Assembly (NCBI GenBank): GCA_043767025.1
Contig: JAYUHK010000017.1
Location: 1 to 7,680, forward strand
Reading direction: 5' to 3'
DNA: 7,680 nucleotides
From: JAYUHK01 sp043767025
Lineage (GTDB): Bacteria; Bacteroidota; Bacteroidia; Chitinophagales; Saprospiraceae
Each line of letters begins with the position of its first letter. Position 1 is the first letter of the stretch. A program made the translations under genes and the position numbers. Positions 5,893 through 7,680 of this stretch are shown here, one piece after another. The notes under the pieces are model-generated. The model ran no database searches. It had not been told where the DNA came from and saw only the letters and a list, made by a program, of their open reading frames with translations.

Positions 5893-7326
5893 ATGGAACA
5901 ACTTCTGAACAATTTACTCCGATGGGCGGATCGAGAAAAACACAAAATTGTGGTATTTTTCTTCTTGCTCCTGCTTTTGGTTGGGTTGTGTATTTTTCGG
6001 GACTACGGATTGAGATGGGACGAAGAGTCGCAATGGAAAAATAACGGTTTGGTCACCTACAACTACGTTTTTGGTGGCGAGCGCGACGCTTTTTTTAAAA
6101 GCAATGAGAAATATCACGGACAATTTTTTGAAGTATTATTGGTCGCAATAGAGAAAATTTTGCACCTTTCTGAACTGCGAAATATTTATTTTATGCGGCA
6201 TTTTGTGACTTTTTTTGTATTCTTTATTTCCGCTATTTATTTCTACAAACTCGCCTTGTCACACTTCAAGAACTGGAAATATGCGCTGTTGGCTTGCTCA
6301 ATGTTCCTGTTGAGTCCGCGCATTTTTGCCGATTCTTTCTACAATACCAAAGACCTTCCTTTTCTGTCCATTTTTGTGGTGGCACTTTATTACCTGACTC
6401 GATTTTTGGAGCGACCGTCTTCATACGCTTGTGCTATCCGCAGCAGTCTGACGATGGCGTTGGCGATTGATACTCGCCTTACGGGACTCATTTTGCCTGC
6501 GTTGCCTGTGTTTTATTTTATTTTTAGTGTGTTTGTCGCTCTGCACAACCGCTCGTTGAAGTCTGTTTTTGGGAAACAATTTTTAGTTTTTACGATTACT
6601 TTACTGGTTTTTGTAAAAGCTTTTTGGCCCGTTTTGTGGCATCAACCCTTCCATCATTTTCAGATGGCGTTGGCGGAAATGAGTAAATATCATTTAGATT
6701 GTGACATGGTATATTTGGGCAGTCACATAAGTTCATTGCATCTTCCTTGGCACTATATTCCGGTGTGGATAGCCGTCACTACGCCGCCACTTTATCTCGT
6801 GCTTTTTGTGGTGGGCGCAGAAGCTGTATTCTCCAAATTTTTCAAACGTCCGCTACATTTTCTGACTGCACACCAAACAGAACTCACGTTTTTGTTTTTA
6901 TTTTTTGCTCCAATTTTGGCAATTATTTTACTCCAAAGCGTCATCTACGACGCTTGGCGGCACGTTTTTTTTCTCAACGTTCTCATCGTCTTGATTGCTA
7001 CGTCGGGCATACAATTTCTTGTAGAAAATTATAAAAAATACCAGATTTTACTTTTTTGCGCGCTTTTTTTGTCGTCGGGAACGACCACTTTTTCGATGAT
7101 TCGCTTGCATCCTTTTGAAAACGTATATTTTAATTTTTTAGCTGGCGAAAATCTTTCCGCCGTCCAAAAAAGATTCGAATTAGATTATTGGGGCTTGTCG
7201 TCCCGCTCCGCGCTCGAGTACGTCGTCGCAAATGACCATTCGGATACGATAAAATTTTTCTTACCACCTACGTTCAGATTCTTAATTTGCAGATTCTGCC
7301 GCCCGCAGAAGCCAAACGCATCGTAG
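5893..7326 (+). CDS. GT39/PMT-like membrane glycosyltransferase, C-terminus altered by frameshift
   Basis: Polytopic inner-membrane protein with about ten hydrophobic segments (roughly 19-36, 103-119, 131-142, 158-170, 197-217, 229-246, 288-307, 332-350, 357-375, 384-396). Such enzymes transfer a sugar from a polyprenyl-phosphate donor on the periplasmic face. The Asp-Glu pair just after the first membrane segment (RWDEESQW, Asp43-Glu44) is the hallmark of the GT-C fold. Other family-like motifs are SPRIFADSFYNTKDLPF (141-157), DTRLTG (193-198), IYDAWRHVFFLN (351-362) and LHPFENVYFNFLAG (405-418). Donor and acceptor are not predictable. The frame ends at 7326, but residues after about 454 are out-of-frame sequence, because the true C-terminus continues in another frame to 7463. 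I chose the ATG at 5893; an in-frame TTG at 5869 would add eight residues. With one base restored the protein would have 523 residues. Confidence 0.8.
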   Translation: MEQLLNNLLRWADREKHKIVVFFFLLLLLVGLCIFRDYGLRWDEESQWKNNGLVTYNYVFGGERDAFFKSNEKYHGQFFEVLLVAIEKILHLSELRNIYFMRHFVTFFVFFISAIYFYKLALSHFKNWKYALLACSMFLLSPRIFADSFYNTKDLPFLSIFVVALYYLTRFLERPSSYACAIRSSLTMALAIDTRLTGLILPALPVFYFIFSVFVALHNRSLKSVFGKQFLVFTITLLVFVKAFWPVLWHQPFHHFQMALAEMSKYHLDCDMVYLGSHISSLHLPWHYIPVWIAVTTPPLYLVLFVVGAEAVFSKFFKRPLHFLTAHQTELTFLFLFFAPILAIILLQSVIYDAWRHVFFLNVLIVLIATSGIQFLVENYKKYQILLFCALFLSSGTTTFSMIRLHPFENVYFNFLAGENLSAVQKRFELDYWGLSSRSALEYVVANDHSDTIKFFLPPTFRFLICRFCRPQKPNAS

Positions 7327-7463
7327 TGGTGGACGACGAAAAAACAGCAGATTACGCTGTTTATGGCTGTCGCAACCGCATAGAAAATTATGATTTTCCC
7401 AACAAATTTTTTGAAAAAAAAATTGAGCAAGCCGCTTTGGTTAGCGTGTTCAAACTTAAATAA
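7248..7463 (+). pseudogene. Frame-shifted C-terminal part of the glycosyltransferase
   Basis: In the -1 frame relative to the upstream gene, an open stretch runs to a TAA at 7461-7463. It reads sensibly as YVQILNLQILPPAEAKRIVV (from 7269), then VDDEKTADYAVYGC, RNRIENYDFPN and ending LVSVFKLK. A soluble C-terminal tail ending in a short beta-like VFKL motif is usual in these enzymes. The shift is consistent with loss of one base near the A4T5 run at 7251-7258; restoring an A there gives a smooth DTIKIFLTTYVQ junction. No classical X-XXY-YYZ slippery heptamer is present, so mutation or sequencing error is likelier than programmed frameshifting. Confidence 0.8.
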
Positions 7464-7466
7464 CTG

Positions 7467-7680
7467 ATGTTACGCAAGGATTTTAAATTGACTCATTTGA
7501 GTTTAGCTTTATAGCTATTGACTTCGCTTTTGTCACTCTTTTTATCCCCAAGCCGACCTTCCCCAGAGGGGAAGGAGATAAAAGTAACCAAAAAAATCAA
7601 GTGCTCTGTAGAAATTCTAAAGTTTTTGCTTAAAAATCCCGTCGGCGCGCGAAAAATACTCGTCGGAACCCCGCCAGACT
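7467..7680 (+). repeat. Dispersed palindromic repeat, right copy (3' part cut off by window edge)
   Basis: Starts 3 bp after the glycosyltransferase stop with ATGTTACGCAA (7467-7477), the inverted match of the end of the left copy (231-241). From GATAAAA at 7577 to the window end it matches the left copy bases 6-110, near-identically over 7581-7664. The segment 7478-7576 has no counterpart in the window because the left copy is cut off there. It includes a small palindrome, ACTCATTTGAGT at 7491-7502. It has no coding capacity. Confidence 0.75.
7557..7575. repeat. Perfect 8-bp hairpin nested in the right repeat copy
   Basis: CCTTCCCC (7557-7564) and GGGGAAGG (7568-7575) form a perfect stem with a 3-nt AGA loop, immediately before the conserved GATAAAA. 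The left copy has TTCTT at the equivalent place and no such stem, so the hairpin looks like a separate REP-type insertion or replacement in this copy. It is not followed by a T run, so it is not a typical terminator. Confidence 0.6.

Noticed and set aside
7240..7275. Programmed -1 frameshifting in the glycosyltransferase
   Set aside because: The direction is right, but ATA-AAA-TTT-TTC is not a standard slippery heptamer and no clear stimulatory hairpin follows; mutation or error is simpler.

Overview
The window looks like chromosome from a member of the Bacteroidota. Three things support this. The best promoter-like sites follow the TTTG / TAnnTTTG pattern of that phylum (for example 2989-3019 and 3284-3314). 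Start codons lack clear Shine-Dalgarno sequences. Gene content includes a DUF6913-type protein directly upstream of dapA and a small antitoxin of a type common in that phylum. No finer placement is possible by eye.

Layout. The two edges (1-241 and 7467-7680) carry opposite halves of one dispersed, palindrome-rich, non-coding repeat in the same orientation; they overlap over about 105 bp. Inside the left edge lies a leftward housekeeping block: accA (fatty-acid synthesis), then a DUF6913-like protein that overlaps dapA (lysine and diaminopimelate synthesis). A rightward tRNA-Asp(GTC) with its own promoter and terminator follows. From 3.2 kb on the content is accessory and rightward: an A/T-rich exported serine hydrolase of the beta-lactamase class C type, a MazF/PemK-type toxin-antitoxin pair, and a multi-membrane glycosyltransferase of GT39/PMT type whose last ~70 codons are frame-shifted.

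The most unusual structure is in the accessory half. The toxin-antitoxin pair sits between two 97-bp direct repeats (4832-4928 and 5647-5743; 7 mismatches, no gaps, spacing exactly 815 bp). Each copy carries a TACTTTTG box and lies about 160-180 bp upstream of the next gene. The unit could be a recombination-excisable toxin-antitoxin cassette or a dispersed promoter-bearing repeat. The glycosyltransferase ends 3 bp before the apparent terminus (ATGTTACGCAA) of the right-hand repeat, whose inverted match ends the left-hand copy at 231-241. I see no clearly new multi-gene system; the novelty lies in the repeats.
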